A stretch of DNA of 64,000 nucleotides. It comes from JAKOWB01 sp038363005. GTDB lineage: Bacteria > Pseudomonadota > Alphaproteobacteria > Kiloniellales > JACOMY01. The DNA lies in the NCBI GenBank assembly GCA_038363005.1, contig JBBQBI010000006.1:1-64000 (forward strand). The letters run 5' to 3'. This document shows positions 16,017 through 25,400 of the stretch, one piece after another; positions within the stretch are counted from its first letter, which is position 1, and every line of letters begins with the position of its first letter. The position numbers were made by a program, and so were the translations under genes. The notes beneath the pieces are model-generated. The model did not search any database. It saw only the letters and a program-made list of their open reading frames with translations, and was not told the DNA's origin.

Positions 16017-17009
16017 CTACTGGATCTTCTTCACCAGCTCCAGCAGCTTCTTGCCGTCCTCGCCGGTCTCCTCGGCGAAGCCGGCGTCGAAGGCCGGCTG
16101 CATGATGGCCTTGAAGGCCGCGTTCTCCTCCGGCGTGGCGATGTGCACGATGACGCCCTTGTCCTCCAGCTGCTTGGGCGCCGCCGCGGCGGCCTCTTGC
16201 GAGGCTTCGAGCGCCCAGCCGGCGGCTTCCTCGCCGGCCGTCTTCAGCGCTGCCTTGGCCTTGTCGCTCAGGCCCTCGTACCACTCCGGATTGACGTAGC
16301 CGTGCAGATAGGCGGCCAGCACCGGCAACACCGTCATGTGGTCCTGCACCTCGTAGTACTTGCGCGAATAGGCGGCGGCGACGTCGGTGATGGCGGCGTC
16401 GATCACGCCGGTAGCCAGCGACTGATAGACTTCGCTGCCCGGCATCGAGACGGTGATGGCGCCCATCGCCGCCAGGCCGCGATCAAAGGCTGGCCCCAGG
16501 CCGCGCATCTTCAGGCCCTGGAAGTCCTCCGGCTTGGTCAGCGCCCGGCCCTTCGAGGTGAAGACCGAGGTGTTGGTCTGGAACATCCAGACCACGTTCT
16601 TCACGCCCTTCTCGGACAGCTTCTCCTCCAGGAAGGCAGCGGCCTCAGACGTCGGCCACTTCTTCCAGGCCTCGATCGAGGACATGGTGTAGGGGCCGAC
16701 CGTGACGTTCATCAGCGGCAGCGTCTTGCCCCACTGGAAGTTCAGCGAGAAGGCGCACTCGATATCACCCTTGGCCACCGCCAGGATGTTGTCGTTGGCC
16801 TTCACCAGGCTGTCGGCACCGAAGACCTGCACGTCGATCTCGCCGTCAGACAGCTTCTCCACCTCGGCCGCCCACTTCTCGACCACGATGGCGATGTGGT
16901 GCGCCGGCGGGAGCTGATGGCTGCAGCGCATGACCTCGGTGGCATCGGCCGTGGTGATGGCGGCGGACGACAGCAGCAGGGCGGCAAAAGTACCGGCAAG
17001 AATCTTCAT
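16017..17009 (-). CDS. TRAP transporter solute-binding protein, DctP family (second system)
   Basis: Periplasmic binding protein of 330 aa with a signal peptide cleaved near TTADA-TE. The family core includes FQGLKMRGLGPAFDRGLAAMGA (Arg for the carboxylate) and ATGVIDAAITDVAAAYSRKYYEV. GGGAGGA 6 nt before ATG 17009 sets the start. It lies 62 nt downstream of the HMG-CoA-lyase-like gene in the same direction. The imported compound may therefore be the acid that the CoA-transferase/lyase pair degrades. Confidence 0.92.
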   Translation of the reverse strand: MKILAGTFAALLLSSAAITTADATEVMRCSHQLPPAHHIAIVVEKWAAEVEKLSDGEIDVQVFGADSLVKANDNILAVAKGDIECAFSLNFQWGKTLPLMNVTVGPYTMSSIEAWKKWPTSEAAAFLEEKLSEKGVKNVVWMFQTNTSVFTSKGRALTKPEDFQGLKMRGLGPAFDRGLAAMGAITVSMPGSEVYQSLATGVIDAAITDVAAAYSRKYYEVQDHMTVLPVLAAYLHGYVNPEWYEGLSDKAKAALKTAGEEAAGWALEASQEAAAAAPKQLEDKGVIVHIATPEENAAFKAIMQPAFDAGFAEETGEDGKKLLELVKKIQ

Positions 17010-17071
17010 TGTGTTTCCTCCCAAAAGATCGGTTTCTTGATGCTTCGACAGCGTGCGCGACGGAACCCTGT

Positions 17072-18016
17072 TCAGGCCCGCCAGTCAACCAGACGTGGCG
17101 GCCCGGCCTTGGCCAGGGCGCCATAGAAATTCTCTTCCGGCATCGCGGCCTGCGGGATCTCCCGCACCCGCGTCAGGGCCTCCAGGTCGATGCCGGTGGC
17201 GAAGCCCTTGGTCTCGCACAGGTAGACCAGGTCCTCGAACACCACGTTGCCGGTGGCGCCTGGCGCGAAGGGACAGCCGCCAAGGCCGCCCAGCGAGGCG
17301 TCGAGCACACGGGCGCCGTTGTCCAGCGCCGCGCCGGCGTTGGCGATGCCCATGCCGCGGGTATCGTGCAGATGCACGATGAAGGGTCGCTCGCCGCACA
17401 GCTTCGCCACCGCGGCCGTCAGCGCGCCCACCTGCTTCGGCCCGACGAAGCCGACGGTGTCGGCGATGCCGACGATGTCGGCGCCGGCCGCGAGCAGCGC
17501 CTCGACCAGGCGCAGCACCTCGACGGTCTCCACCTTGCCGGCGATGGAACAGCCGAAGGCCATGGAGATGCCGGCGTTGATCACCGGCCGGCGGTTCGAG
17601 GCGTCGCGCTGCCGCGCCACGCCTGCCACCAGCTCGATGGCCGACTGGCGCGAGCGGCGGGCGTTGGCCTGGCTGTGCTCCTCGGTCGCCGAGATGACGC
17701 AGGTGATCTCGTCCAGCGGGGTTTCCAGCGCCTCGGCCGCGCCGCGCTCGTTCAGCGCCAGGGCAGAGGAGACCGCGCCCGGCAGCGCCGCCAGCGTGGC
17801 GATCACCTCGCGCACGTCGGCGAACTGCGGGAAGCGTGTCGCCGGCAGGAAGGAGCCGGCTTCGAACAGCCGCACGCCGGCGGCATGCTCTCGCGTCACC
17901 CACTGCTGCTTGGCGGCGGTGGAGGGAAAGGTCTTCACCATCTGCAGGCCGTCGCGCAGCCCGACCTCGCGCAAGGTGACGCGGTCGGTCGGATAGATGT
18001 CGTTCAGCCGGCTCAT
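17072..18016 (-). CDS. Hydroxymethylglutaryl-CoA lyase family enzyme
   Basis: DRE-TIM metallolyase of 314 aa. Catalytic elements are visible: EVGLRDGLQ (Arg/Asp), HLHDTRG (metal His pair), the FGCSIAGKV block and the catalytic Cys in GLGGCPFAPGATGNV. It should cleave HMG-CoA to acetyl-CoA and acetoacetate, or a close relative such as a citramalyl-type CoA ester. Its ATG overlaps the CoA-transferase stop by 4 nt. The bkd operon nearby could imply leucine catabolism, but the CoA-transferase/TRAP linkage argues for use of an imported free acid. Confidence 0.9.
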   Translation of the reverse strand: MSRLNDIYPTDRVTLREVGLRDGLQMVKTFPSTAAKQQWVTREHAAGVRLFEAGSFLPATRFPQFADVREVIATLAALPGAVSSALALNERGAAEALETPLDEITCVISATEEHSQANARRSRQSAIELVAGVARQRDASNRRPVINAGISMAFGCSIAGKVETVEVLRLVEALLAAGADIVGIADTVGFVGPKQVGALTAAVAKLCGERPFIVHLHDTRGMGIANAGAALDNGARVLDASLGGLGGCPFAPGATGNVVFEDLVYLCETKGFATGIDLEALTRVREIPQAAMPEENFYGALAKAGPPRLVDWRA

Positions 18017-19200
18017 GCCGCTTCCTCTGCCATGCCGCCCTGGGCGGCGGCGATCTCGCTATCGCTCAGGCCCAGCGCACGCAGGATCGCCGCGCTGTCC
18101 TGGCCAACCGCCGGCAGGTCGCCGCCGCCGGCCAGCATCACGCCATCGACCTCGAAGGGCAACGCCGGGGCGCGGAAGGATTGGCCGTCCGGCAGGGTCG
18201 AGGTGGCCAGGCCGCCCGGCCGCATGACGTGCGGATCCTGATACATGTCGGACGGCTTGGCGATCGGCGAAAAAGGAATGCCCAGTTGCTCGAAGGATGT
18301 CAGCAGCGCGACTGAATCGTGCGCCGCGATTGCCTTGGCGATGATCGGCACGGTCCAGCTCCGCGCCTCGATCTGGTCCATGCGCTTCTGCAGCCGCGGA
18401 TCGGCCAGCAGCGCGGTCAGGCCCAGCAACTTGCAGAGCGCCGCCCACTGCCCTTCGGTCACCGCCCCAACGAAGATCTGGCGGCCATCGGCGGTGTCGA
18501 AGATGTCATAGACCGGCCAGGAGAAATCGCGCTCCGGCATCGGCGGCGGGCATTTGCCCTCCAGCTCGAACTGCACCATGTGCTGCGCCACCAGCAGCAG
18601 GCAGTTCTCGAACAGCCCGACGCGGATGTTGCGCCCGACGCCGGTCTCGCGCCGCTCCAGCAGCGCTGCCAGCACGGCGAAGGCGCCGAACAGCCCGCCC
18701 ATGATGTCGTTGGCCGAGGAGCCGACGCGCAGCGGCCGCCCCGAGGGCCCGGTCATGTAGGCCAGCCCCGTCATCATCTGCACCACTTCGTCCAGCGCCG
18801 TGCGGTCCTGGTAGGGACCGCGCAGGAAGCCCTTGTGCGAGGCGATGATGAGCTTGGGAAAGCGCGCCCGCAGCGTCTCCAAGTCGGCGCCCATGCCGGT
18901 CAGCGAGGCATCGCGGAAATTCTCGACGAAGACATCGGCAGTCGCCAGCAGGCGGTCCAGCGCGGCGCGCCCCGCCGGGGTCTTCAGCGCCAGGCGCACC
19001 GATTTCTTGCCGCGATTGAACAGCGGGAACATCGGCCGGCCCATGCCGCTGAGGTGGCGGGTCTTGTCGCCCTCCGGCGGCTCCACCTTGATCACCTCAG
19101 CGCCCAGGAAGCCGAGGAACATGCCGCACGACGGGCCCATGATCATGTGGCTCATCTCGACGACGCGGATGCCGGCCAGCGGCTTGAAGTCCTGCTCCAT
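18013..19200 (-). CDS. CaiB/BaiF family (type III) CoA-transferase
   Basis: A 395-aa type III CoA-transferase. It moves CoA between carboxylic acids through an aspartyl anhydride; the likely nucleophile is Asp137 in RTALDEVVQ. Also seen are FLGAEVIKVEPPEGD, FNRGKKSVRLALKTPAG and the ADVFVENFR block. First gene of the operon CoA-transferase/lyase/DctPQM and divergent from a LysR gene. It probably activates the acid that the lyase then cleaves. Confidence 0.9.
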   Translation of the reverse strand: MEQDFKPLAGIRVVEMSHMIMGPSCGMFLGFLGAEVIKVEPPEGDKTRHLSGMGRPMFPLFNRGKKSVRLALKTPAGRAALDRLLATADVFVENFRDASLTGMGADLETLRARFPKLIIASHKGFLRGPYQDRTALDEVVQMMTGLAYMTGPSGRPLRVGSSANDIMGGLFGAFAVLAALLERRETGVGRNIRVGLFENCLLLVAQHMVQFELEGKCPPPMPERDFSWPVYDIFDTADGRQIFVGAVTEGQWAALCKLLGLTALLADPRLQKRMDQIEARSWTVPIIAKAIAAHDSVALLTSFEQLGIPFSPIAKPSDMYQDPHVMRPGGLATSTLPDGQSFRAPALPFEVDGVMLAGGGDLPAVGQDSAAILRALGLSDSEIAAAQGGMAEEAA

Positions 19201-19325
19201 CGGCGACGGTTTCCTCGAGCTTTGACGGCCTATCTTCGCGGCCTTGCTGGGCGGACCTTAGCCTTGCTCGCTCAATCTGAAAAATATAATGTTTGTAAGC
19301 CACCTTTCTATAAATCAGAAACTAC
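19201..19325. promoter_or_regulatory. Divergent LysR/CoA-transferase promoter region
   Basis: A 125-nt gap with a locally AT-rich core at about 19270-19320 (aaaaatataatg, ttctataaatcag). This composition and the divergent arrangement fit a LysR-controlled promoter pair. No single operator could be defined with confidence. Confidence 0.4.
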
Positions 19326-20255
19326 ATGGACAGCCGCCAGCTCCGCTACTTCGCCGCCATTTTTGAGCACGGCTCGCTGTCCACCGCGGGCCAGACCCTG
19401 CGCGTCGCCGTGTCGGCGCTCAGCCACCACCTGGGCAACCTGGAGGCCGAGCTGGGCGCGCCGCTGTTCGAACGCAAGCCGCGCGGCCTGAAGCCGACGG
19501 CCGCCGGCGAGCGCCTCTACAATCACGCCCGCGCCATCCTGCGCGCCATGGAGGCGGCGGAACGCGACCTGCGCGCCGGCGGTGGCGAGATCAGTGGCGA
19601 GGTCTCCATCGGCATGGCCTATTCCGCGGTCAAGGCGATCGGCGTCGACCTGGCACGAACGGTGCTGGCCGACTATCCCAAGCTGCGCCTGTCGGTGACC
19701 GAAAACCTGTCGGGTGCCACGCTGCTGCAGCTGTTGGCGTCGGAGGTCGAGCTGGCGCTGGTCTACAACCCGCCGGCCGATGCCCGCCTGAAGACCCGCG
19801 CCGTGCTGGAGGAGCGCATGGTCTGCGTCGGCACGCCGGCGATCATCGGCGCCACCGATGCGCCCATCACCTTCGCCGAGCTCCTGGAACTGCCACTGAT
19901 CCTGCTGCGCCAGGGGCTGTCGGCCCGCGCCATTCTGGACGACGTCACCCTGCTGAAGAAGCTGGAGGCCAAGGCCAAGCTGCAGATGAACTCGGTGCAC
20001 GCCATCGGTGCCTCGCTGGTCGCCGGGCTGGGCTGCGTTGTCGGCACCCGGCTCTTCATGTCGGAACACCTGGCCAGCGGCGCGCTGCACGTCCGCCCCA
20101 TTGTCGAGCCCACGCTGTCGCGCACGCTCTACCTGTGCGAAATGGCCGACCGCCCGGCGACCTATGCACTGGAAACCGTTCGCGATCTGGTGCTGGCGCT
20201 GGTCGCCGCCGCCGTCGACAGCGGCCGCTGGGAAGCGACGCTGGTCAGCCGCTGA
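19326..20255 (+). CDS. LysR family transcriptional regulator
   Basis: A 309-aa regulator. The N-terminal helix-turn-helix is LRYFAAIFEHGSLSTAGQTLRVAVSALSHHLGNLEAELG, with an unusual SALSHHL in place of the common PSLSRQI. A periplasmic-binding-like effector domain follows from about residue 90. It is divergent from the CoA-transferase operon, which it probably activates. It could also affect the bkd operon 163 nt downstream in the same direction, but that gap looks large enough for a separate promoter. Confidence 0.92.
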   Translation: MDSRQLRYFAAIFEHGSLSTAGQTLRVAVSALSHHLGNLEAELGAPLFERKPRGLKPTAAGERLYNHARAILRAMEAAERDLRAGGGEISGEVSIGMAYSAVKAIGVDLARTVLADYPKLRLSVTENLSGATLLQLLASEVELALVYNPPADARLKTRAVLEERMVCVGTPAIIGATDAPITFAELLELPLILLRQGLSARAILDDVTLLKKLEAKAKLQMNSVHAIGASLVAGLGCVVGTRLFMSEHLASGALHVRPIVEPTLSRTLYLCEMADRPATYALETVRDLVLALVAAAVDSGRWEATLVSR

Positions 20256-20417
20256 GGTCTTGCGCGCGCAATAAAATTATGGCAGTAACGCTGTCGTATC
20301 TCGCGCCTACCGCATAGTCCTGTACAGTCGCCCTTGGCCCGGCCAGCCTTGAGGGCGCGAAGCCACGGCCCCACCTGCCTGGCAGGCGGCAAGAAGCGAT
20401 CTGGGAGGAAGCGCACC

Positions 20418-21668
20418 ATGGGTGACGGCGATCTCGACACGCCCTTCGGCCCCTTGACGCTGCATGTGCCGGAACCGGCGGTGCGGCCGGGCGATACGCC
20501 GGACTTCTCCCAGGTGAAGATCCCCAAGGCCGGCTCGGTGCCGCGCCCGCCGGTCGATGCCGATCCGCAGGCGATCCGCGACCTGGCCTTCTCCATCATC
20601 CGCGTGCTGAACCGTAGCGGCGAGGCAGTCGGACCCTGGGCCGGCACCCTGACGCAGGAGCAGCTGCTGGAGGGCCTGCGCCACATGATGACCCTGCGCG
20701 CCTTCGACACCCGCATGCAGATGGCGCAGCGCCAGGGCAAGACCTCCTTCTACATGCAGCACATGGGCGAGGAGGCGGTGAGCTGCGCTTTCCGTCGCGC
20801 GCTAAGCCCCGGCGACATGAACTTCCCGACCTACCGCCAGGCCGGTCTGCTGATCGCCGACGACTATCCGCTGGTCGAGATGATGAACCAGATCTATTCC
20901 AACGAGCGCGACCCGCTGAAGGGGCGCCAGCTGCCGGTCATGTACTCCTCCAAGCCGCATGGCTTCTTCACCATCTCCGGCAACCTGGCGACGCAGTACA
21001 TCCAGGCGGTCGGCTGGGCCATGGCCTCGGCCATCAAACGCGACACCCGCATCGCCGCCGGCTGGATCGGCGATGGCTCGACCGCCGAATCAGATTTCCA
21101 CGCCGCGCTGGTCTTCGCCTCGACCTACAAGCCGCCGGTGGTGCTGAACATCGTCAACAACCAGTGGGCCATCTCGACCTACCAGGGCATCGCGCGCGGC
21201 GGCGCCGGCACCTTCGCCGCCCGTGGCCTGGGCTTCGGCATCCCCTCGCTCAGAGTCGACGGCAACGACTATCTGGCAGTCCATGCCGTGGCCTCCTGGG
21301 CGGTCGAGCGGGCGCGCCGCAACCTGGGCCCGACCCTGGTCGAGTACGTCACCTATCGGGTCGGCGCGCACTCCACCTCGGACGATCCCTCGGGCTACCG
21401 GCCGAAGCATGAGTCCGACGCCTGGCCGCTGGGCGATCCGGTGATCCGCCTGAAGAACCACCTGATCCTGCTGGGCGCCTGGTCGGACGAGCGCCACAAG
21501 CAGGCCGAGGCCGAGGTGATGGACACGGTGCTGGCGGCGCAGAAGGAGGCCGAAAGCCACGGCACGCTGCATGCCGGCGGCAAGCCCTCAGCCCGCGACA
21601 TCTTCGAAGGCGTCTATGCCGAGATGCCGCCGCACCTGCGCAAGCAGCGCCAGCAGGCGGGAGTCTGA
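20418..21668 (+). CDS. bkdA1: Branched-chain 2-oxoacid dehydrogenase E1 alpha subunit
   Basis: Thiamine-diphosphate enzyme subunit of 416 aa. The ThDP motif GDGSTAESDFHAAL...NIVNN and the blocks NNQWAISTYQGIARGG, RVDGNDYLAVHAV and YRVGAHSTSDDPSGYRP match Pseudomonas BkdA1 rather than pyruvate dehydrogenase. It decarboxylates the 2-oxoacids of Val, Leu and Ile. ATG 20418 follows GGGAGGA by 7 nt. First gene of a complete four-gene operon E1a-E1b-E2-E3. Confidence 0.93.
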   Translation: MGDGDLDTPFGPLTLHVPEPAVRPGDTPDFSQVKIPKAGSVPRPPVDADPQAIRDLAFSIIRVLNRSGEAVGPWAGTLTQEQLLEGLRHMMTLRAFDTRMQMAQRQGKTSFYMQHMGEEAVSCAFRRALSPGDMNFPTYRQAGLLIADDYPLVEMMNQIYSNERDPLKGRQLPVMYSSKPHGFFTISGNLATQYIQAVGWAMASAIKRDTRIAAGWIGDGSTAESDFHAALVFASTYKPPVVLNIVNNQWAISTYQGIARGGAGTFAARGLGFGIPSLRVDGNDYLAVHAVASWAVERARRNLGPTLVEYVTYRVGAHSTSDDPSGYRPKHESDAWPLGDPVIRLKNHLILLGAWSDERHKQAEAEVMDTVLAAQKEAESHGTLHAGGKPSARDIFEGVYAEMPPHLRKQRQQAGV

Positions 21669-21671
21669 GCC

Positions 21672-22685
21672 ATGCCCCGCATGACCATGATCGAGGCGGT
21701 GCGCGACGCCATGGACGTGATGATGGACTTGAACGAGGACGTCGTGGTCTTCGGCGAGGACGTCGGCTTCTTCGGCGGCGTGTTCCGCTGCACCCAGGGC
21801 CTGCAGGCAAAGTACGGCAAGACGCGCTGCTTCGATGCGCCGATCAGCGAGGCCGGCATCGTCGGCGCCGCCATCGGCATGGCGGCCTATGGACTGCGTC
21901 CCTGCGTGGAGATCCAGTTCGCCGACTACATGTACCCGGCTTATGACCAGATCGTGTCGGAAGCGGCGCGTCTGCGCTATCGCTCGAACGGCGAGTTCAC
22001 CTGCCCCATCGTGGTGCGCATGCCGACCGGCGGCGGCATCTTCGGCGGCCAGACCCACAGCCAGAGCCCCGAGGCGCTCTTCACCCACGTCTCCGGCCTG
22101 AAGACCGTCGTCCCCTCGACACCGCAGGACGCCAAGGGCCTGCTGATCTCCGCCATCGAGGATCCCGACCCGGTGATCTTTCTGGAGCCCAAGCGGCTCT
22201 ACAACGGCCCCTTCGACGGTCACCACGACCGCCCGGTGACGCCCTGGTCGAAGCACCCGCTGGGCGAGGTCGCGGCCGGCCACTACCGCATCCCGCTGGG
22301 CAAGGCGGCGATCCGCCGGCCCGGCGAGGCGCTGACCGTGCTGGCCTACGGCACCATGGTCTACGTCGCCGAGGCAGCGGCGCAGGAGACCGGCGTGGAC
22401 GCCGAGATCATTGACCTGCGCAGCCTGCTGCCGCTCGACATGGAGACCATCGAGGCCTCGGTGAAGAAGACCGGGCGCTGCGTCGTGGTGCACGAGGCCA
22501 CGCTGACGTCGGGCTTCGGCGCCGAGCTGACCGCGCTGGTGCAGGAGGCTTGCTTCTACCACCTGGAGGCGCCGATCGCCCGTGTCGCCGGCTGGGACAC
22601 GCCATATCCGCACGCGCAGGAATGGGACTACTTCCCCGGCCCGGCCCGCGTCGGCCGCGCGCTGCTCGACGCGCTGGAGGCCTGA
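21672..22685 (+). CDS. bkdA2: Branched-chain 2-oxoacid dehydrogenase E1 beta subunit
   Basis: Transketolase-type beta subunit, 337 aa. Signature blocks include EDVVVFGEDVGFFGGVFRCTQGL, FDAPISEAGIVGAAIGMA and RMPTGGGIFGGQTHSQSPEALF. It starts 3 nt after the alpha stop codon and pairs with it as an a2b2 E1. Length is typical. Confidence 0.94.
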   Translation: MPRMTMIEAVRDAMDVMMDLNEDVVVFGEDVGFFGGVFRCTQGLQAKYGKTRCFDAPISEAGIVGAAIGMAAYGLRPCVEIQFADYMYPAYDQIVSEAARLRYRSNGEFTCPIVVRMPTGGGIFGGQTHSQSPEALFTHVSGLKTVVPSTPQDAKGLLISAIEDPDPVIFLEPKRLYNGPFDGHHDRPVTPWSKHPLGEVAAGHYRIPLGKAAIRRPGEALTVLAYGTMVYVAEAAAQETGVDAEIIDLRSLLPLDMETIEASVKKTGRCVVVHEATLTSGFGAELTALVQEACFYHLEAPIARVAGWDTPYPHAQEWDYFPGPARVGRALLDALEA

Positions 22686-22687
22686 TC

Positions 22688-23998
22688 ATGGCGGAACATG
22701 CGATCCGGCTGCCCGACGTCGGCGAAGGCGTGGCCGAGGCCGAACTGGTCGAATGGCACGTCAAGGTCGGCGACCTGGTGCGCGAGGACGATACCCTGGC
22801 CGCGGTGATGACCGACAAGGCCACGGTGGAGATCCCCTCGCCGGTCTCCGGCAAGGTCATCTGGCTGGGCGCCGAGACCGGCGACAACGTCGCCGTCGGC
22901 AGCGTGCTGGTGCGCATCGAGATCGCTGGCGACGGCGCCGCGACCACTGCGCCGGCGCCAGCGCCTCCGGCGGCCGCGCAGCCGGCCCCCGCCGCTGAGA
23001 CCGCGGCACCGGCCGCCGCGCCGGCGCCGGCCGCGAAGCCGGCGGCGAAACCCGCCGCCGCCCCAGCAGCGGCGCCGCGCCGGCCTGCCGCCGGGCAGAC
23101 GCAGCCGCGCCTGCCGCGGGCCGAGGGCGAGAAGCCGCTGGCTTCGCCGGCGGTGCGTCAGCGGGCGCGCGAGGCCGGGCTCGACCTGCGCCAGGTGGCG
23201 GGCAGCGGCCCGGCCGGGCGCATCACCCACGAGGATCTGGACAGCCTCTTCGCCCAGGGGCCCAGCGTCGGCCGGGTCAGCGCGCTACAGCCGCGCACTG
23301 CCGTCACCGACATCAAGGTCATGGGGCTGCGGCGCAAGATCGCCGAGAAGATGACCTTGGCGAAGGCGCGCATCCCCCACATCACCTATGTCGAGGAGAT
23401 CGACGTCACGGCGCTGGAAGAGCTGCGCGCCGTGCTGAACCGCGACAAGCGGCCGGAGCAGCCCAAATTGACGCTGCTGCCCTTCCTGATGCGCGCCATG
23501 GCACGCGCCATCGCCGAGCAGCCGGCGGTCAACGCGCAGTTCGACGACGAGGCCGGGGTGATCCACGAGCACGCCGGCGTGCACATCGGCATCGCCGCGC
23601 AGACCGCCGCCGGCCTGATGGTGCCGGTGGTGAAGCATGTCGAGGCACTGGACCTCTGGGCCGCGGCGGTAGAGCTGGCGCGCGTGACCGAGGCGGCCAA
23701 GGCCGGCAGCGCGACGCGCGAGGAGCTGACCGGCTCCACCATCACCATCACCTCGCTGGGCGCCATGGGCGGCATCGTCACCACGCCGGTGATCAACCAC
23801 CCGGAAGTGGCGATCGTCGGCGTCAACAAGATCGCGGTGCGGCCGCAGTGGGATGGCCAGGCCTTCCAGCCGCGCAAGATGATGAACCTCTCCTCCGCCT
23901 TCGATCATCGCGTGATCGATGGCTGGGTCGCCGCGCTCTTCGTGCAGCGCCTCAAGCAGCTGCTGGAGACCCCGGCGACCATCTTCATCGAGGGCTAG
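22688..23998 (+). CDS. bkdB: Branched-chain 2-oxoacid dehydrogenase E2 (dihydrolipoyl acyltransferase)
   Basis: A 436-aa E2. Residues 1-80 are one lipoyl domain with the lipoylated Lys44 in MTDKATVEI. An Ala/Pro-rich linker (about 85-145) leads to a peripheral-subunit-binding domain (LASPAVRQRAREAGLDLRQVAG). The acyltransferase domain ends with the catalytic HRVIDG motif. It starts 2 nt after bkdA2. The linker is very Ala/Pro-rich, which suits a swinging arm. Confidence 0.93.
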   Translation: MAEHAIRLPDVGEGVAEAELVEWHVKVGDLVREDDTLAAVMTDKATVEIPSPVSGKVIWLGAETGDNVAVGSVLVRIEIAGDGAATTAPAPAPPAAAQPAPAAETAAPAAAPAPAAKPAAKPAAAPAAAPRRPAAGQTQPRLPRAEGEKPLASPAVRQRAREAGLDLRQVAGSGPAGRITHEDLDSLFAQGPSVGRVSALQPRTAVTDIKVMGLRRKIAEKMTLAKARIPHITYVEEIDVTALEELRAVLNRDKRPEQPKLTLLPFLMRAMARAIAEQPAVNAQFDDEAGVIHEHAGVHIGIAAQTAAGLMVPVVKHVEALDLWAAAVELARVTEAAKAGSATREELTGSTITITSLGAMGGIVTTPVINHPEVAIVGVNKIAVRPQWDGQAFQPRKMMNLSSAFDHRVIDGWVAALFVQRLKQLLETPATIFIEG

Positions 23999-24002
23999 GC
24001 GG

Positions 24003-25391
24003 ATGAAAGAGCTGACCTGCAAGCTGCTGGTGATCGGTGCCGGACCCGGCGGCTACATCTGCGCCATCCGCGCCGGCCAGCTGGGCCTCGACACCGTGAT
24101 CGTCGAGGCGGTGAAGCCCGGCGGCACCTGCCTGACCATCGGCTGCATCCCCTCCAAGGCGCTGATCCACGCCGCCGACGAGTTCGCCCGCGTCGTCGCC
24201 ATGGCGGCCGGCAAGCACCCGCTTGGCATCTCGCTCTCTTCGCCAACCTTCGAGCTGTCGCGCGCCGTGGCCTGGAAGGACGGCATTGTCGGCCGCCTGA
24301 CCGGCGGCGTCGCCGGGCTGCTGACCAAGGCCGGGGTGAAGACGGTACAGGGCTGGGCCCGTTTCCGCGACGGCAAGACCGTGGTGGTGGAGACCGAGAT
24401 CGGCCCGCAGGTGATCCGCGCCGAAACCATCGTCATCGCCACCGGCTCGGTGCCGCAGCCGCTCGGCATCCTGCCGCTGGGCGGCAAGGTGATCTCCTCC
24501 ACCGAGGCGCTGTCGCTGGCCGCGGTGCCGGAGCGGCTGGTCGTGGTCGGCGGCGGCTATATCGGCCTGGAACTGGGCACCGCCTACGCCAAGCTGGGCA
24601 GCCAGGTCACCGTGGTCGAGGCCCAGCCGCGCATCCTGCCGCAGTACGACGAGGAGCTGACCAACCCGGTGGCGAAACATCTGCGCGCGCTGGGTGTCAC
24701 GCTGCTGACCGGCGCGCTGGCCAAGGGCCTGGACGACGATGGCCTGCTGGTTGAGGTGGCCGGCGAGCGGCGCGGCCTGCCGGCCGACAAGGTGCTGCTC
24801 ACCGTCGGCCGCCGCCCGGCGACCGAGGGCTGGGGGCTGGAGGAGATCGACCTGGCGATGGCCGGACCCTTCATCCGCATCGACGACCACTGCCGCACCT
24901 CGATGCGCGGCGTCTACGCCATCGGCGACGTCACCGGCGAGCCGATGCTGGCGCACCGCGCCATGGCGCAGGGCGAGATGGTGGCGGAGATCCTGGCCGG
25001 CCATAAGCGCGCCTGGGACCGCGTGGCGATTCCGGCGGTCTGCTTTACCGACCCGGAAATCGTCTCGGTCGGGCTGTCGCCCACCGAGGCCAAGGCGCGC
25101 GGCGGCGAGGTGGTGAGCGCGCTCTTCCCCTTCCGCGCCAACGGCCGCGCCATGACTTTGGAGCGCGACGACGGCTTCGTGCGCATTACCGCGCGCGCCG
25201 ACAATCACCTGGTACTTGGCATCCAGGCGGTCGGCGCCGGTGTCGCCGAACTCTCAAGCGCCTTTGCCCTGGCGCTAGAGATGGGTGCCCGCCTGGAAGA
25301 CATCGCTGGCACAATTCATGCCCACCCGACCCTGGGCGAGGGATTCCTGGAGGCCGCGCTTAAAGCGCTCGGGCACGCGCTGCACATCTGA
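24003..25391 (+). CDS. lpdV: Dihydrolipoyl dehydrogenase (E3)
   Basis: FAD disulfide oxidoreductase, 462 aa, starting 4 nt after the E2 stop. The N-terminal GAGPGG binds FAD; the redox disulfide is Cys43/Cys48 in GGTCLTIGCIPSK; NAD-binding GGGYIGLELG is mid-protein; and the active-site His-Glu pair is in HAHPTLGEGF. It reoxidises the E2 lipoyl group. It is a dedicated E3, as in Pseudomonas bkd operons (lpdV). Convergent with the GH15 gene (9-nt gap). Confidence 0.93.
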   Translation: MKELTCKLLVIGAGPGGYICAIRAGQLGLDTVIVEAVKPGGTCLTIGCIPSKALIHAADEFARVVAMAAGKHPLGISLSSPTFELSRAVAWKDGIVGRLTGGVAGLLTKAGVKTVQGWARFRDGKTVVVETEIGPQVIRAETIVIATGSVPQPLGILPLGGKVISSTEALSLAAVPERLVVVGGGYIGLELGTAYAKLGSQVTVVEAQPRILPQYDEELTNPVAKHLRALGVTLLTGALAKGLDDDGLLVEVAGERRGLPADKVLLTVGRRPATEGWGLEEIDLAMAGPFIRIDDHCRTSMRGVYAIGDVTGEPMLAHRAMAQGEMVAEILAGHKRAWDRVAIPAVCFTDPEIVSVGLSPTEAKARGGEVVSALFPFRANGRAMTLERDDGFVRITARADNHLVLGIQAVGAGVAELSSAFALALEMGARLEDIAGTIHAHPTLGEGFLEAALKALGHALHI

Positions 25392-25400
25392 CGGGGGGAC

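Noticed and set aside
20256..20417. Operator for the bkd operon (TGTACA near 20325)
   Set aside because: Single 6-bp palindrome without a second copy; too weak to call.
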